Positions 26,854 to 36,125 of a stretch of DNA of 64,000 nucleotides are shown here, piece by piece. Within the stretch, counting starts at the first letter, position 1. Each line of letters begins with the position of its first letter. A model generated the notes under the pieces. The model did no database searches, was not told where the DNA came from, and saw only the letters and a program-made list of their open reading frames with translations. The translations under genes were made by a program, and so were the position numbers. Origin of the DNA: Pseudomonas asplenii (GTDB taxonomy: Bacteria > Pseudomonadota > Gammaproteobacteria > Pseudomonadales > Pseudomonadaceae); NCBI RefSeq assembly GCF_900105475.1, contig NZ_LT629777.1, forward strand, positions 5,766,001 to 5,830,000. Direction: 5' to 3'.

Positions 26854-27445
26854 GCGCTGCTCACGCTTTGCCGAAAGACGCGAAAAGGCCGTGGAATTGT
26901 TCGCCAAAAAGGGCTTCATGCAGGTGGGGATGCGTGAGCTGGCCGCCTGCTTGGGTTTATCAGCAGGCACGCTTTACCACTATTATTCAAGTAAACAAGA
27001 GATGCTGTTCGAGGTTATTGAAGAATTATACGAACAGAGGCTGAGACTCGTGGCCCAAGTGGGCGACCGCCTCAAAAAGAGACAAGACCGACTCAATGCG
27101 CTGATCATCGCTCATTTAAAATTACACGATGACATGCCTTGGCATTCTTGCCTGGCTGAACGGGACATTTGTTGTCTTACTGTAGAGCAGCAATGCAGGA
27201 TAAAAACATTGCGAGAGCGATATGAACGGTCTCTGCACACCGTTTTGGGAGCCACTTCTGAAGCATCAGAATCGGCCTATTTGACGATTGCCGCGCTTGT
27301 CGCCAGCCTCCTGAATAGCACGCCTGCCTGGCTAATAGACTCGACCTTGGAAAAGCAAACTCGCGAAGAACTATTGCAAACTTTACTCACGACAGCCGTA
27401 GGAAAATTGCTGACGTACTGCAACAGCGACGATGGCGAAATGTGA
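26846..27445 (+). CDS. TetR-family transcriptional regulator
   Basis: 199-aa regulator. The N-terminal helix-turn-helix is clear (LFAKKGFMQVGMRELAACLG, then SAGTLYHYYSSKQEMLFEV, residues about 18-57), followed by an all-helical ligand domain. Before the IS66 insertion its start overlapped the hydroxyacyl-CoA dehydrogenase stop, so the two were one transcript with likely coupling. It now depends on read-through from the element or on a promoter at the IS end. It may control the liv-hbd block. Confidence 0.92.
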   Translation: MVERCSRFAERREKAVELFAKKGFMQVGMRELAACLGLSAGTLYHYYSSKQEMLFEVIEELYEQRLRLVAQVGDRLKKRQDRLNALIIAHLKLHDDMPWHSCLAERDICCLTVEQQCRIKTLRERYERSLHTVLGATSEASESAYLTIAALVASLLNSTPAWLIDSTLEKQTREELLQTLLTTAVGKLLTYCNSDDGEM

Positions 27446-27530
27446 CGAGACGCGCATGCGGATACGTAAACCCAATGTGGCTGATCACCGGGCCTGTCAC
27501 ATTTGATGGCATTGATGATTAGCGATGTGA

Positions 27531-27836
27531 CCTGCGGGAGGCTTTATTGGCTACCTAGCCTACGATTTTGGTCGACACGTCGAGGTTTTGCCTGCCAGAG
27601 CGAAAGACGATCTTAATCTGCCGGATGCCGTGCTTGGACTGTACTCTTGGGCACTGATTACCGATCATCTGCTGGGTACCAGCCAGCTTGTGTTTCATCC
27701 TGCACTAGCGCAAACAGAACTTGAACGACTGTGCCAGCTATTTAGCAAATCTGAGCTCGTGGTTCATTGCGATACCTTCACATTGCTTGGAAAGTTCGAG
27801 ACACCATCGCCCTTAATGCTGGAGTTCGGAAGGTGA
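27531..27836 (+). pseudogene. pabB: Internal fragment of pabB (aminodeoxychorismate synthase component I)
   Basis: In-frame stretch GGFIGYLAYDFGRHVEVLP...DDLNLPDAVLGLYSWALITDH...LERLCQLFSK (27537-27749), which aligns with the N-terminal domain of PabB (E. coli GGALGLFGYDLGRRFESLP...IVLPDMAVGIYDWALIVDH). It is preceded by a stop in frame, has no start signal, and after about 70 codons runs into unrelated sequence until a stop at 27836. A full pabB is expected elsewhere in the genome; this is a transferred or duplicated scrap marking rearrangement near the tRNA-Pro junction. Confidence 0.82.
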
Positions 27837-27905
27837 GTTCGCCGTACGCTTACTGTCAAAGCAATCTAACGCCAAGGCTGCTGAAACTACTCAAAACCCA
27901 TGAAT

Positions 27906-28400
27906 TCACTCTCCATGCATCGAGATTTCAGCACGCAAATTATTCGCAATCACGAACCCTGACAGCTGTACAAACATCACAACCAAGATACTAACAAAAC
28001 AGGCACCACGAACAGACAACGCACTCCAAACCCAATAACTTGTGCTCCCCAGCCTTTGCATTAAACCCATCTCACCGATCGCTGCAACAACAAACGAGAT
28101 CATCAACAGCAGAACAACCAAGACCACATTCAAGACAACCTCGCGCTTTAGATCAGTTAAGGTAGAAATTACTAGAGAGTACTTTTCAGGCCTTTGAGAT
28201 TTTAGCTTTTTCGGCACATCCTTCATAACTCCTTCGACATAATTGAAAAACGCAAAAGACATTGCCCCGAACAAAGCACCCAAAACATACAACACCGTAT
28301 TGGCCCCACTAAAAACAGAGCTAGCCTCACCTCTTGTACCCCATAGAAGAAAAAAGGAAAGCCCCAGCGAAGCAAAAAAAACAAAAAACAGACGAAGCAT
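27906..28400 (-). CDS. Uncharacterised four-helix membrane protein
   Basis: 164-aa protein with four hydrophobic segments (about residues 1-21, 34-56, 84-110 and 127-150) and a basic loop between the second and third (KDVPKKLKSQRPEK). No family recognised. Its ATG lies 1 base after the stop of the upstream 309-aa gene, so the two form one operon and probably one system. The DNA is AT-rich compared with the core genes, which indicates transfer. Pairing of a four-helix membrane protein with a soluble protein of about 310 aa recalls Kiwa-like anti-phage modules in outline only; no homology is claimed. Confidence 0.75.
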   Translation of the reverse strand: MLRLFFVFFASLGLSFFLLWGTRGEASSVFSGANTVLYVLGALFGAMSFAFFNYVEGVMKDVPKKLKSQRPEKYSLVISTLTDLKREVVLNVVLVVLLLMISFVVAAIGEMGLMQRLGSTSYWVWSALSVRGACFVSILVVMFVQLSGFVIANNLRAEISMHGE

Positions 28401-28401
28401 A

Positions 28402-29331
28402 TTAACGCCTCAACGTTTGCCCTATAACTGAGAAAACATCAGCCACTATCCTAGCATCATTGCCAGCCCTTCCAGGAGCAGGCTCCCCAGTCTCAAGCTC
28501 TAACTGAGCCTCCTGCAAAACCACTTCAGCCGAAGGAACATCCAAGTCGATCCGAACTATCGCAGAACTACTTTTGTGCGTTTTTTTAGGAGAGTACTCC
28601 CCCTCAGTGGTGACACTCCACTTACCTTCGCCTTCCTCGATATAGTCCAAATAATCCTCGATAGGATTTTTCGGAACTTTCAGGTCACCATATTCATTAC
28701 TTAAAGTAACTTTAACCTCTTCCTGTCCAAAAAGCTCTTTCATGGCCTTAAGAGCATCACGAGCTTTAACATTCGTTTCCAATATATTCGGAGAAATCAG
28801 ATCAAGCTCAACCTCGTAGATCTTCTTATGAGACCTAACTATATTCCAAAACTCCCCCCTGATGGTTTTTGGCTCAATAAAAATTGAATAATTATACTCA
28901 TCCAAAATCGGTCCTTTCAAACCAGCATGAACAGCATTCGCAATCTGCTCTTCAGTACCAAACCGCCAATCATGATGTACAAAAATATACTGATCAACGA
29001 TATCCACAATTGTTATTACAGGAACCCAATCATCAGCATCATGGGAAATGATATCACCCGGAATTTTGTCACCGACCTTAGTTATTTTATGCTTGGCCGT
29101 CTTCCCTAATAAAAACCTACCCCTCGGAAATTCATCCGCGACAGGCTCAACAAACGAAAAGCCTACAAAACTGTACCTAACCTTATTTCGCAAGAACTCG
29201 CGCCCATCATCCTGTAACGCAGAGACAACAGCTGCCCCTTTGGGATTTGGCAAAGCCTTTGAAACAAGCGTACCTTGTTTATTCTCAATCAACGAATATC
29301 GCAGAACTAAAAACGACTTGAATCCCTTCAC
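28402..29331 (-). CDS. Uncharacterised 309-aa soluble protein, partner of the membrane protein
   Basis: No recognised domain. Alternating hydrophobic/charged segments suggest an alpha-beta N-terminal half (VRYSFVGFSFVEPV near residues 51-64, WVPVITIVDIVDQYIFVHHD near 102-121). A middle region follows (EVELDLISPNILETNVKARD) with an acidic C-terminal half. There is no signal peptide or membrane helix, so it is cytosolic. It is the first gene of an AT-rich two-gene operon, and a 159-bp AT-rich upstream region holds its promoter. It sits among gene remnants beside tRNA-Pro, a typical place for defence modules. Function unknown. Confidence 0.75.
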   Translation of the reverse strand: MKGFKSFLVLRYSLIENKQGTLVSKALPNPKGAAVVSALQDDGREFLRNKVRYSFVGFSFVEPVADEFPRGRFLLGKTAKHKITKVGDKIPGDIISHDADDWVPVITIVDIVDQYIFVHHDWRFGTEEQIANAVHAGLKGPILDEYNYSIFIEPKTIRGEFWNIVRSHKKIYEVELDLISPNILETNVKARDALKAMKELFGQEEVKVTLSNEYGDLKVPKNPIEDYLDYIEEGEGKWSVTTEGEYSPKKTHKSSSAIVRIDLDVPSAEVVLQEAQLELETGEPAPGRAGNDARIVADVFSVIGQTLRR

Positions 29332-29490
29332 AGAAACACCCTTGCAAACTTATTAGAAACGCAGAAAATATTGATAACGTACCTTTTTTTCACAATGATA
29401 TCAATATAATATCACACCTCTAGTAGCTACCCCCACCCTTGGCAAGCAACTGAAGTCGATCCGGGATCAACTACTGAGGTCAAGCTCTGT

Positions 29491-29664
29491 TCATGAGCCC
29501 CTACTTCTACAGAAAGCTCTCAGAACCTCCTCACGCGAGGGTAAGCTTTTCTCTCCATCAGCAGGAGTCATTTTAAAGCCCGCCAGACGCAGACTGGCCG
29601 CATAGTTGGATTGGCGAGTCTTGGCAGCATAGGCTTTCTTGGCTTCCAAACTGAGAGCCCCCAT
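29491..29664 (-). CDS. YhfG/AntF-like small protein (Fic antitoxin family), orphan
   Basis: 57-aa product MGALSLEAKKAYAAKTRQSN, then a second half with YAASLRLAGFKMTPADGEK and SREEVLRAF. This is the pattern of YhfG/DUF2559 proteins such as AntF, which neutralise Fic AMP-transferase toxins in P. fluorescens. The fic gene normally follows directly; here the next ATG, overlapping the stop, opens a frame that ends after four codons, and no Fic motif (HPFxxGNG) is seen nearby. It is therefore an orphan antitoxin gene left after loss of the toxin. Confidence 0.6.
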   Translation of the reverse strand: MGALSLEAKKAYAAKTRQSNYAASLRLAGFKMTPADGEKSLPSREEVLRAFCRSRGS

Positions 29665-29767
29665 GACGAGTCACCTCACGTACATTGATCAGACAATTTT
29701 ATCCGATCATCACCTACAACCCCATGCCGACCAAACTCAAGATTTCCCTAAAATGACCAACAGCCAG

Positions 29768-29805
29768 AAACAACAAACCACCCGAAGGTGGCTCTGTCAT
29801 CGAAT
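29768..29805. repeat. Direct repeat, left copy (duplicate of the tRNA-Pro terminator)
   Basis: 38 bases matching 31740-31778 except for one missing G. It contains the stem CCACC-cgaa-GGTGG with an A-rich side, i.e. a leftward rho-independent terminator. With the right copy it brackets the ATPase/DUF4276 pair, so the module was inserted at, or duplicated, the tRNA-Pro terminator. Confidence 0.9.
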
Positions 29806-29833
29806 CACGCCGAAGATACAACGCTCCAATAAA

Positions 29834-30475
29834 TCACATACGTTTTTCAAGCACCTCAAAAAACCGCTTGGCCCAAGGCGAAGCCTCACTCACCTTGGCC
29901 GGGTCAATCAACGCCAACAATTTGAAGGAATGCTCGCCCTTGCCGTACTGATCCTTGGATTTGCAATTACGAGTCGCCTCAGCAAAGGCATCGTAGACAC
30001 GCTCCTTAGCCACACGCTCAAGAGAATTGCCCAGAGCCGGCAGTTTATTTTCCTGATAACCCTGCCCGAAAAACTCCCTGAGCACCTGCCGGTCCGCCAG
30101 CAACCAGCTTTCCATGCATTGCACCATCAGCTGACACTGCCAGTCCTCGGAGCCCTCAGGCTTTTTCCAACCATCCCCCTGGCGCTGCAGCAGATGTTGC
30201 CATGGCAACCAGTTGGCGCGATCGGCAATCTCGCGCGCATCACCTGGTTGCGCTGCTGCGATCACCGGCGCTTCGCTATCTATCAGCAACATGGCCTTCT
30301 CGCCATTGCGTATCGCGGTGCAGAAAGAATCGTAGGCGTCGTTGCGACTGCCGCAGGCCACTATCCTGGGCATACGTCCTTTGAAACCAGCCTTGTCCAG
30401 AAGCTTCGAAAAGCCCTCACGGCAAGCCGTTCTCAATGAAGCTGCACTCCCCCCTCCTTCGACATAGAGCTTCAC
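29834..30475 (-). CDS. DUF4276 protein (TOPRIM-like), effector candidate
   Basis: 213-aa protein beginning KLYVEGGGS, with a TOPRIM-like core (VEGGGS..., MLLIDSEAPV near residues 82-91) and MVQCMESWLLADRQ in the middle. DUF4276 proteins commonly follow AAA ATPase genes. The GTG start at 30475 overlaps the ATPase stop by 4 bases (GTGA), so translation is coupled. In PARIS-like and OLD-like systems the TOPRIM partner is a nuclease or RNase released by an ATPase sensor; by analogy this would be the toxic effector. The leftward terminator repeat at 29768 ends the transcript. Confidence 0.85.
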   Translation of the reverse strand: MKLYVEGGGSAASLRTACREGFSKLLDKAGFKGRMPRIVACGSRNDAYDSFCTAIRNGEKAMLLIDSEAPVIAAAQPGDAREIADRANWLPWQHLLQRQGDGWKKPEGSEDWQCQLMVQCMESWLLADRQVLREFFGQGYQENKLPALGNSLERVAKERVYDAFAEATRNCKSKDQYGKGEHSFKLLALIDPAKVSEASPWAKRFFEVLEKRM

Positions 30476-31641
30476 CAGCGCGTCCCTCCGATTTCACCTC
30501 GCGTCCATAGCTGACCCAGTCGGTATTTCTCCAACCAAGGCTTGAGCTTCTCGGCATTCAAGCGTGTAAGTGTGGTGCCAGATTCCGTTTTCTCCGCCAC
30601 CAGGACAGATTCGGGCTGATCGCTCATGGCATCCACCAGCACATCGGAATGCGTGGTCACGATCAGCTGAGTCCGCGTCGACGCCTCTTTCAGCAGGTCC
30701 GCCAACGTCGGCAAAATATCCGGGTGCAGCCCGAGCTCAGGTTCTTCAATACAGATCAGGGGTGGGGGGGTGGGGTGACACAGAACAGCCAGGAGGCACA
30801 GATAACGCAAGGTACCATCTGACAGGCGAGTCGCCGGCACCGTGATTCCACCCTCGTGGAAAAATACTTGTACCGTACCTCCCTCAATCTGTACGTCATA
30901 GTCATCAATACCACTGTAAAGCGCCTGCAACGCCGTCAACAGCCGTCGTTTAACAGCCGGATCTCGGCGCAGCCGGTTAAGCACCAAACCCAGGTTGCTG
31001 CAGTCCGGCTCTAGCACATCATTGGGCAGGTCCGCCTTTTGTGGCAGCCGAGGCGCGGTATAACGGCCGAAACTCCACTCTCTATAAAGCCGAATCTTGC
31101 CAAGCGTCTGCCCCAGGTAGGTCACTTCCGGGTACTGATCCGGGTCACGACGCTGGGAAAGGATGGACTTTTCCAAGTCCACATCTTCCTGTTGCAGGGA
31201 ACGACTGCCCCCACCCTTCAGATTAAGTACCGGCCGGCCACCGTTGAAGTGATAGAAGAAATATGGCTTGGCGTGATGCGCTCCATCCGGCGTTTCGTTC
31301 TCGACGCGCTCATCCGAGATCTCGAAACGCTGTCCGACCTCTGTGAACGCCAGTTGATAACGCAGGTTTTGCGGCCCCTTGGGGTGGGCGATCACAAAGT
31401 CCAAGGCAGCAATTGGCGTTCCCTTCGCACCTTTCCAGAGCCAATCGCGAACACCACCGCCTTCACGGATAGGCTTCGACAGTTGCTCCGGCGCACTGCG
31501 CAACAACTCGATGGATTCCAGCAGGTTGGACTTGCCCGAGCCGTTCGGCCCGATGATGACATTCAGCGGCTTCAAGGGGACAGCTGTGGATGAGGCGCCA
31601 AAGCTGAGAAAGTTCGCCAGTTGGATGGAGTGGATCAGCAT
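30472..31641 (-). CDS. AAA (SMC/OLD-like) ATPase of a two-gene module
   Basis: 389-aa ATPase. Walker A is GPNGSGKS (residues 31-38), with an ABC-like signature RLSDGTLRYLCLLAVL, Walker B LICIEEPELGLHP and a following LIVTTHSDVLVD (H-loop). The family is AAA_21 (COG4637-like). A longer frame exists, but ATG 31641 has GGGAG 8 bases upstream and begins the conserved LIHSIQLANFLSFG. It is the upstream gene of the DUF4276 effector candidate. Its role is likely sensing or scaffolding in anti-phage immunity; this is inference from the gene pair and location. Confidence 0.9.
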   Translation of the reverse strand: MLIHSIQLANFLSFGASSTAVPLKPLNVIIGPNGSGKSNLLESIELLRSAPEQLSKPIREGGGVRDWLWKGAKGTPIAALDFVIAHPKGPQNLRYQLAFTEVGQRFEISDERVENETPDGAHHAKPYFFYHFNGGRPVLNLKGGGSRSLQQEDVDLEKSILSQRRDPDQYPEVTYLGQTLGKIRLYREWSFGRYTAPRLPQKADLPNDVLEPDCSNLGLVLNRLRRDPAVKRRLLTALQALYSGIDDYDVQIEGGTVQVFFHEGGITVPATRLSDGTLRYLCLLAVLCHPTPPPLICIEEPELGLHPDILPTLADLLKEASTRTQLIVTTHSDVLVDAMSDQPESVLVAEKTESGTTLTRLNAEKLKPWLEKYRLGQLWTRGEIGGTRW

Positions 31642-31739
31642 TGCGTCTGCTCCCTGATATGCGTCATTGACCTGCCGAATCGCAGCACCGCCCAGGATGA
31701 TGGAACAGATGGCGTCGCTCGGAAAGTCAATTATCCCAA

Positions 31740-31778
31740 AAACAACAAAGCCACCCGAAGGTGGCTCTGTCATCGAAT
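31740..31778. repeat. Direct repeat, right copy, with tRNA-Pro terminator
   Basis: 39 bases directly downstream (3' side) of tRNA-Pro. Stem GCCACC-ttcg-GGTGGC on the minus strand, then TTTGTTGTTTTT, so this is a working terminator of the tRNA transcript. It is repeated at 29768-29805. Confidence 0.9.
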
Positions 31779-31780
31779 AT

Positions 31781-31857
31781 TGGTCGGGACGGAGTGATTC
31801 GAACACTCGACCCCTTGCACCCCATGCAAGTGCGCTACCGGGCTGCGCTACGCCCCG
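31781..31857 (-). tRNA. tRNA-Pro (GGG anticodon)
   Basis: 77-nt cloverleaf on the minus strand with encoded CCA. Acceptor CGGGGCG/CGTCCCG, anticodon stem CTTGC/GCAAG with loop ATGGGGT giving anticodon GGG, T stem GAGTG/CACTC with loop TTCGAAT. It lies upstream, in transcription sense, of the accessory region, which extends from its 3' side to the left. Confidence 0.97.
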
Positions 31858-31947
31858 ACACTGAGTAGCTGTGCTTCCAAACCTCTGAAAGCGATTAGGA
31901 ATTTAACCTAAGCTTTTGAATTTTGGAAGTATTATTTCCAAAATAAT

Positions 31948-32304
31948 TTACTTCTTCAGCACCACCAGCACATCCTCCAGCTCGGAGATCATCTGGCGGA
32001 TCAGTTGCCTGTACTGGGTGCTGTCATCCTTGGCCTCGTCACCGGAGAGGCGCTGACGCGCCCCGCCGATGGTGAAACCCTGGTCGTACAGCAAGGCGCG
32101 GATCTGGCGGATCATCAGCACGTCGTGGCGCTGGTAATACCGGCGATTGCCACCTCGCTTGGCGGGGTTGAGTTGAGGAAACTCTTGCTCCCAGTAACGC
32201 AGCACGTGCGGTTTGACCGCACACAGCTCGCTGACTTCACCAATGGTGAAGTAGCGTTTGCCTGGGATCGGCGGGAGCTCGTCGTTATGACTTGGTTCCA
32301 GCAT
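31948..32304 (-). CDS. MerR-family regulator next to ihfA
   Basis: 118-aa MerR-type protein: [20 protein letters not shown] (helix-turn-helix, near residues 16-35), [40 protein letters not shown]. It lacks the cysteine/histidine metal motif. It is conserved directly after ihfA in Pseudomonas, here overlapping it by 20 bases. The ATG at 32304 follows GAGG closely and is preferred over a TTG three codons earlier. Target genes unknown. Confidence 0.92.
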   Translation of the reverse strand: MLEPSHNDELPPIPGKRYFTIGEVSELCAVKPHVLRYWEQEFPQLNPAKRGGNRRYYQRHDVLMIRQIRALLYDQGFTIGGARQRLSGDEAKDDSTQYRQLIRQMISELEDVLVVLKK

Positions 32305-32587
32305 AGGCCTCAACTCGGGCTTTCAACTTCTGCCCTGGACGAAAGGTGACCACACGGCGAGCCGTGATCGGGATTTCCTCTCCCGTTTTTGGATTGCGGC
32401 CAGGCCGCTGGCGTTTGTCGCGCAGATCAAAATTGCCGAAACCCGACAGTTTGACCTGCTCGTTGTCTTCGAGCGCGTGACGGATCTCTTCAAAAAACAG
32501 CTCGACCAATTCCTTGGCCTCGCGCTTGTTAAGACCCAACTCCTCGTAGAGACGTTCCGCCATTTCAGCTTTCGTCAGAGCCCCCAT
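32285..32587 (-). CDS. ihfA: Integration host factor alpha subunit
   Basis: 100-aa DNA-bending protein: [20 protein letters not shown], arm [20 protein letters not shown] with the intercalating Pro. It forms the IHF heterodimer with IhfB. It starts 4 bases after pheT stops and is co-transcribed with it. Confidence 0.98.
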   Translation of the reverse strand: MGALTKAEMAERLYEELGLNKREAKELVELFFEEIRHALEDNEQVKLSGFGNFDLRDKRQRPGRNPKTGEEIPITARRVVTFRPGQKLKARVEAYAGTKS

Positions 32588-32590
32588 ACG

Positions 32591-34972
32591 TCACTTCCTT
32601 AACGTGGCGTTCAACCTGGTTTCAAGCGAGGTGAGGATATTGTGCGTTGCGGAGTTCACCTCATCGTCATTAAGAGTGCGCGATGGATGCTGCCAGGTCA
32701 AGCCAACGGCAAGGCTTTTTCTATGAGGATCAATGCCTTTACCCTCATATACGTCAAAAAGCCTGAGGTCCGTCAGCCATTCGCCTGCATTTTCCCGAAT
32801 GACTTCCAGCACGGCACTGGCCGCCACGCCTTTGTCTGCCAGCAGGGCCAGGTCACGGCGCACTTCCGGGAAGCGCGACAGCTCGCTGAACTTCGGCATC
32901 TTGCCCGCCGCCACTTCCGCCAGCACCAGTTCGAAGACGAACACCGGACGATCCAGACCCAGGGTCTTGGACAGTTCCGGGTGAATGGCGCCCAGGAAAC
33001 CGACCAGGTTGCCGTCACGCTCGATGCGTGCAGTCTGGCCCGGATGCAGCGCAGGGTGTTGGCCCGGCACGAAGGTGAAGCTGTCCAGTGCACCGGCAGC
33101 GCCCAGCACCGCTTCCACGTCAGCCTTGACGTCGAAGAAGTCGACCGCGTCGCGACCCTGTGCCCAGCCTTCCGGCAGACGGCTGCCGCAAACCACGCCG
33201 GAGAGCATCGGCTCTTGCTTCAGGCCGTCGAGCTGGCCGACAAAACGCAGGCCACTTTCGAACAGGCGTACGCGATCCTGCTGACGATTGAGGTTGTGCT
33301 GCAGCACCTTGACCAGGCCCGGCCACAGCGACGAGCGCATGGCAGCCATGTCGTTGGAGATCGGGTTGGCCAGCAGCAGAGGCCCGACGCCTGGGCTGAA
33401 CAGCTCGAACTGCTTCGGATCGATGAAGCTGTAGGTGATCGCTTCCTGGTAACCACGGGCCACCAGCAGGCGGCGCAGCTCAGGCAGGCCGCTACGGGCT
33501 TCAGCCTTGGCTTTTGGCGCCAGGCGGGCTTGCGGGTAACGAACCGGCAGGCGGTTGTAGCCGTACAGGCGCGCCAGCTCTTCGATCAGGTCGACTTCCA
33601 GGCTGATGTCGAAGCGGTGGCTTGGGACTTCAACGGTCCACTGCCCTGCCCCGCTGGCGGTCACGCCCAGGTCCAGACCGGTCAGCAGGCGCTCGATTTC
33701 GCTCGATTCCAGCTCCAGGCCCAGCATCTGGGTGACGCGCTCGGCACGCAGGGTGACCGGTGCAACAGACGGCAGGTGCGCTTCGCTGACGGTTTCGATG
33801 ATCGGGCCGGCTTCGCCGCCAGTGATTTCCAGCAGCAGGCCAGTGGCGCGCTCCATGGCCTCACGGGCCAGTTGCCAGTCCACGCCACGCTCGTAGCGGT
33901 GCGAGGCGTCGGTGTGCAGGCCGTAGGAACGAGCCTTGCCGGCGACGGCGATCTGATCGAAGAACGCGCTTTCCAGGAAGATGTCGCGCGTGGTGGCAGT
34001 GTTCACGCCACTGTGCTCGCCCCCCATCACGCCGGCAATTGCCAGGGCGCGGCTGTGGTCGGCAATCACCAGGGTATCGCTACGCAGGGTGACTTCCTGA
34101 CCGTCGAGCAGTACCAGCTTCTCGCCTTCTTCGGCCATGCGCACACGGATGCCGCCGTTGATTTCGGCGAGGTCGAAGGCATGCAGCGGCTGGCCCAGCT
34201 CGATCATCACGTAGTTGGTGATGTCGACGGCGGCGTCGATGCTGCGCACGTCGGAACGACGCAGGCGCTCGACCATCCACAGCGGGGTCGGCCTGGACAG
34301 GTCGACGTTACGGATAACGCGACCCAGATAGCGTGGGCAGGCGGCCGGCGCGAGGACTTCGACCGGACGCACTTCGTCGTGCACCGCTGCCACAGCAGGC
34401 ACGCTTGGGCGCGCGACGTCAGCGGCGTACAGCGCGCCGACTTCACGGGCCAAACCGGCCAGGGACAGGCAGTCGCCACGGTTCGGGGTCAGGTCGACCT
34501 CGATGCTGGCATCGTCCAGGTTCAGGTAGGCACGAATGTCCTCGCCCACCGGCGCATCGGCGGCCAGCTCGAACAGGCCGTTGTTGTCTTCACCGATCTG
34601 CAGTTCGACCTGCGAGCAGAGCATGCCGTTGGATTCGACACCGCGCAGCTTGGCCTTCTTGATCTTGAAGTCGCCCGGCAACTGGGCGCCGATCATGGCG
34701 AACGGCACTTTCAGGCCAGGACGCACGTTCGGCGCGCCGCAGACTACCTGAAAGGTTTCCGTACCGTTGCTGACCTGGCAGACGCGCAGTTTGTCGGCGT
34801 CCGGGTGCTGTTCGGTGCTCAGTACTTCACCGACCACCACGCCGCTGAATTCGCCGGCGGCCGGGGTCACGCTGTCGACCTCCAGACCCGCCATCGACAG
34901 ACGAGCCACCAGCTCGTCGCGGCTTACCTGCGGGCTTACCCAGCCACGCAGCCATTGTTCACTGAATTTCAT
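32591..34972 (-). CDS. pheT: Phenylalanyl-tRNA synthetase beta subunit
   Basis: 793-aa beta subunit of the alpha2-beta2 enzyme. It has an N-terminal EMAP-like tRNA-binding domain (residues 40-150), the B3/B4 editing domain, the B5 domain and a C-terminal anticodon-binding ferredoxin-fold domain (about 700-793, FSELSRFPEVRRDLAL). Normal length. It lies 27 bases after pheS. Confidence 0.98.
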   Translation of the reverse strand: MKFSEQWLRGWVSPQVSRDELVARLSMAGLEVDSVTPAAGEFSGVVVGEVLSTEQHPDADKLRVCQVSNGTETFQVVCGAPNVRPGLKVPFAMIGAQLPGDFKIKKAKLRGVESNGMLCSQVELQIGEDNNGLFELAADAPVGEDIRAYLNLDDASIEVDLTPNRGDCLSLAGLAREVGALYAADVARPSVPAVAAVHDEVRPVEVLAPAACPRYLGRVIRNVDLSRPTPLWMVERLRRSDVRSIDAAVDITNYVMIELGQPLHAFDLAEINGGIRVRMAEEGEKLVLLDGQEVTLRSDTLVIADHSRALAIAGVMGGEHSGVNTATTRDIFLESAFFDQIAVAGKARSYGLHTDASHRYERGVDWQLAREAMERATGLLLEITGGEAGPIIETVSEAHLPSVAPVTLRAERVTQMLGLELESSEIERLLTGLDLGVTASGAGQWTVEVPSHRFDISLEVDLIEELARLYGYNRLPVRYPQARLAPKAKAEARSGLPELRRLLVARGYQEAITYSFIDPKQFELFSPGVGPLLLANPISNDMAAMRSSLWPGLVKVLQHNLNRQQDRVRLFESGLRFVGQLDGLKQEPMLSGVVCGSRLPEGWAQGRDAVDFFDVKADVEAVLGAAGALDSFTFVPGQHPALHPGQTARIERDGNLVGFLGAIHPELSKTLGLDRPVFVFELVLAEVAAGKMPKFSELSRFPEVRRDLALLADKGVAASAVLEVIRENAGEWLTDLRLFDVYEGKGIDPHRKSLAVGLTWQHPSRTLNDDEVNSATHNILTSLETRLNATLRK

Positions 34973-34999
34973 CCTGTTCTCCCAATAGATTCGTGACGA

Positions 35000-36070
<1,071 letters not shown>

Positions 36071-36125
36071 ACTGACGTTTAACACCGAAGCCCGCGAATA
36101 CGAACCTCGGTGATTGTCGGGGGAC

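Noticed and set aside
29639..30439. A 266-codon plus-strand frame across the DUF4276 region
   Set aside because: It lies opposite a coherent, translationally coupled gene with TOPRIM-like motifs and has no supporting features.
32642..34996. A 784-codon open frame opposite pheT
   Set aside because: It is exactly antisense to a conserved synthetase gene, has no ribosome binding site or recognisable domain, and results from the GC-rich codon pattern.
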